Notes under the pieces: generated by a model | Told to the model about the DNA's origin: nothing | The model's database searches: none | What the model saw: only the letters and a program-made list of their open reading frames with translations | Source: Campylobacterota bacterium | GTDB lineage: Bacteria > Campylobacterota > Campylobacteria > Campylobacterales > Sulfurovaceae | Direction: 5' to 3' | DNA: 14,109 nt | NCBI GenBank assembly: GCA_022600655.1 | Contig: JAHZJZ010000318.1 | Location: 1 to 14,109, forward strand | Made by a program: the position numbers and the translations under genes | Shown: positions 13,378-14,109 of the stretch, piece after piece | Numbering within the stretch: position 1 is the stretch's first letter | Layout of the letters: each line of letters begins with the position of its first letter

Positions 13378-13409
13378 ATTATACTATCTTATTGTTACCG
13401 CTATGTTAA
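13378..13409 (-). promoter_or_regulatory. Predicted autoregulated promoter of the RR2/HK2 operon
   Basis: Plus-strand TGTTAC (13393-13398) and TGTTAA (13404-13409) are 11 bp apart; the minus strand reads TTAACATAGCGGTAACA. Nine bases later is a perfect TATAAT (13383-13378). Its start near 13371 gives a 22 nt leader to the ATG at 13349. The operator ends 2 bp before the stop codon of the upstream cytochrome gene, so this operon can be driven separately from the genes upstream. Confidence 0.68.
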
Positions 13410-13410
13410 C

Positions 13411-13773
13411 TTAAGAAGAGGGCAAACGTAACTTTTTCTTCATATTAAAAAACTCCAAATAGGCATCAACTCCCTCCTCTAATTGAGTGCTATTTAAATC
13501 CATAGGACGCTTTTGAGAAAACTTCATAAAAAACTGTTTAGGCATGATTGACTCCTCTTTTTGTGGGTTTTTTAAATACTTTAGCAGTCTATTTTTTATC
13601 ACTTTATCACTGCTATATTTCATCAAATAACGGCGATAGATTAGTTCACTAGGAATCTGCTGTTCTACATGACAACTTAGACAATTTTTATAGAGAAAAC
13701 TCTCTTGTTTCGGTATCTCTTGGGCTACTAAATTTAGACTTATAAGTACCAAAAACATGAATCGTTTTACCAT
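13411..13773 (-). CDS. Small periplasmic mono-haem c-type cytochrome-like protein
   Basis: The product is 120 residues. Signal peptide at 1-18 (FMFLVLISLNLVAQE). A single haem c site, CLSCH (31-35), follows closely, and Met77 in SIMPKQFF is a good candidate for the distal ligand. The middle is rich in Lys, Arg and Tyr; the C-terminal half forms a helix (STQLEEGVDAYLEFFNMKKK). The size fits a class I-type small cytochrome, though the spacing is compact. Its start overlaps the stop of the upstream kinase by 7 nt (ATGGTAA), so the two are translated together. A haem protein coupled to a sensor kinase could report redox state, or simply be co-expressed. Haem attachment is well supported, role unknown. 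Confidence 0.82.
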   Translation of the reverse strand: MVKRFMFLVLISLNLVAQEIPKQESFLYKNCLSCHVEQQIPSELIYRRYLMKYSSDKVIKNRLLKYLKNPQKEESIMPKQFFMKFSQKRPMDLNSTQLEEGVDAYLEFFNMKKKLRLPSS

Positions 13774-14109
13774 GATATCTCTACCTCCGTTCCTTGATTA
13801 TAAACTGATTTAATATTAAATCCATATCCATAACGCTCAACCACTTGCTGGACAATATCTAACCCTATACCAAAGCCCCCTTCACTCTTATTGGCTCGAT
13901 TAAAGCGTCCTACAATACCCTGTAAATCTTGCTCTTTAATTCCTATACCTCCATCGGTAAGGGTTAAACTCTTTTCTTTCAAAGAGATGTTTAGAGACCC
14001 CTCTATTTTATTATATTTAATGGCATTTGAAAGCAAATTATCTACGAGACGAATAGCATCATTTCTATCCATGGAGAGGATAATATTTGCTGCGATATCT
14101 ATAGTAAGC
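13767..14109 (-). CDS. Histidine kinase, C-terminal ATPase domain (5' end outside window)
   Basis: The frame is open to the window edge at 14109 (upstream codons read LTIDIAANIILSMDRND), so the ATG at 14072 is internal and the gene continues beyond the window. Visible are the N box DNLLSNAIKYN, the G1 box TDGGIGI and the G2 box GFGIGL, followed by HSP90-type ATPase strands ending GTEVEISW. The phosphoacceptor domain and sensor part are not in view. All visible ATP-binding motifs look intact, in contrast to the degenerate G1 of HK2. It overlaps the cytochrome gene by 7 nt. Together with RR2/HK2 this makes two kinase genes in one direction within 2.8 kb, probably from two neighbouring two-component systems. 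Confidence 0.9.
   Translation of the reverse strand, partial: LTIDIAANIILSMDRNDAIRLVDNLLSNAIKYNKIEGSLNISLKEKSLTLTDGGIGIKEQDLQGIVGRFNRANKSEGGFGIGLDIVQQVVERYGYGFNIKSVYNQGTEVEISW

Noticed and set aside
13350..13379. Upstream in-frame ATG at 13379 for the small basic protein
   Set aside because: It would precede the predicted transcript start near 13371, adds a charged extension before the signal peptide, and the ribosome site lies before 13349.
1..14109. CRISPR arrays, tRNA or rRNA genes, insertion sequences
   Set aside because: I saw no regularly spaced repeats, cloverleaf-like segments, rRNA-like sequence or transposase motifs.

Overview
The window looks like a piece of a sulfur-oxidising Campylobacterota (Sulfurimonas/Sulfurovum-like) chromosome. 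The evidence is AT-rich DNA, tightly packed genes with 1-9 bp overlaps, a flavocytochrome c sulfide dehydrogenase flavoprotein, a DUF2202 ferritin-like protein, an EF-hand periplasmic protein, and two-component genes in the style of that phylum. The assignment rests on protein style read by eye, not on a database search.

Left part, plus strand (1-5124): the 3' end of a heavy-metal RND efflux pump gene is followed by a compact three-gene run. This run encodes an outer-membrane barrel, a small periplasmic binding-protein-like protein and a membrane histidine kinase (HK1). HK1 meets its probable partner response regulator (RR1, minus strand, 5116-5791) tail to tail with a 9 bp overlap. RR1 is broken by a one-base frameshift in a six-base homopolymer between its receiver and DNA-binding domains.

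Middle part (5792-8964): RR1 is divergent from a sulfide-oxidation pair, an acidic calcium-binding lipoprotein with one haem c and a Tat-exported FccB flavoprotein. The intergenic region holds two pairs of 11-bp-period direct repeats (TTCATA-N5-TTCATA), one facing each gene, each 9 bp from a possible -10 box. A REP doublet (REPIN-like) with compensatory stem changes follows fccB. Then comes a cysteine-free thioredoxin-like periplasmic protein and a bidirectional hairpin terminator.

Right part, minus strand (8974-14109): reading 5' to 3', there is the C-terminal part of a third histidine kinase, a mono-haem cytochrome c, a small basic periplasmic protein, an OmpR-type regulator (RR2), its kinase (HK2), a DUF2202 ferritin-like protein, a TSP3-plus-beta-barrel outer-membrane protein and an EF-hand protein. 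Four promoters here share one architecture: GTAACA-like hexamers in tandem with 11 bp period, then about 7-9 bp, then a -10 box. They sit before the small periplasmic protein/RR2/HK2 operon, the DUF2202 gene, the barrel gene and the EF-hand gene. All four promoter-proximal products carry a Gly/Gln/Asn-rich low-complexity segment. I read this as a self-regulated, Cpx-like envelope regulon; it is the most interesting system in the window. Its binding sites resemble the known CpxR pattern but the match is an inference.
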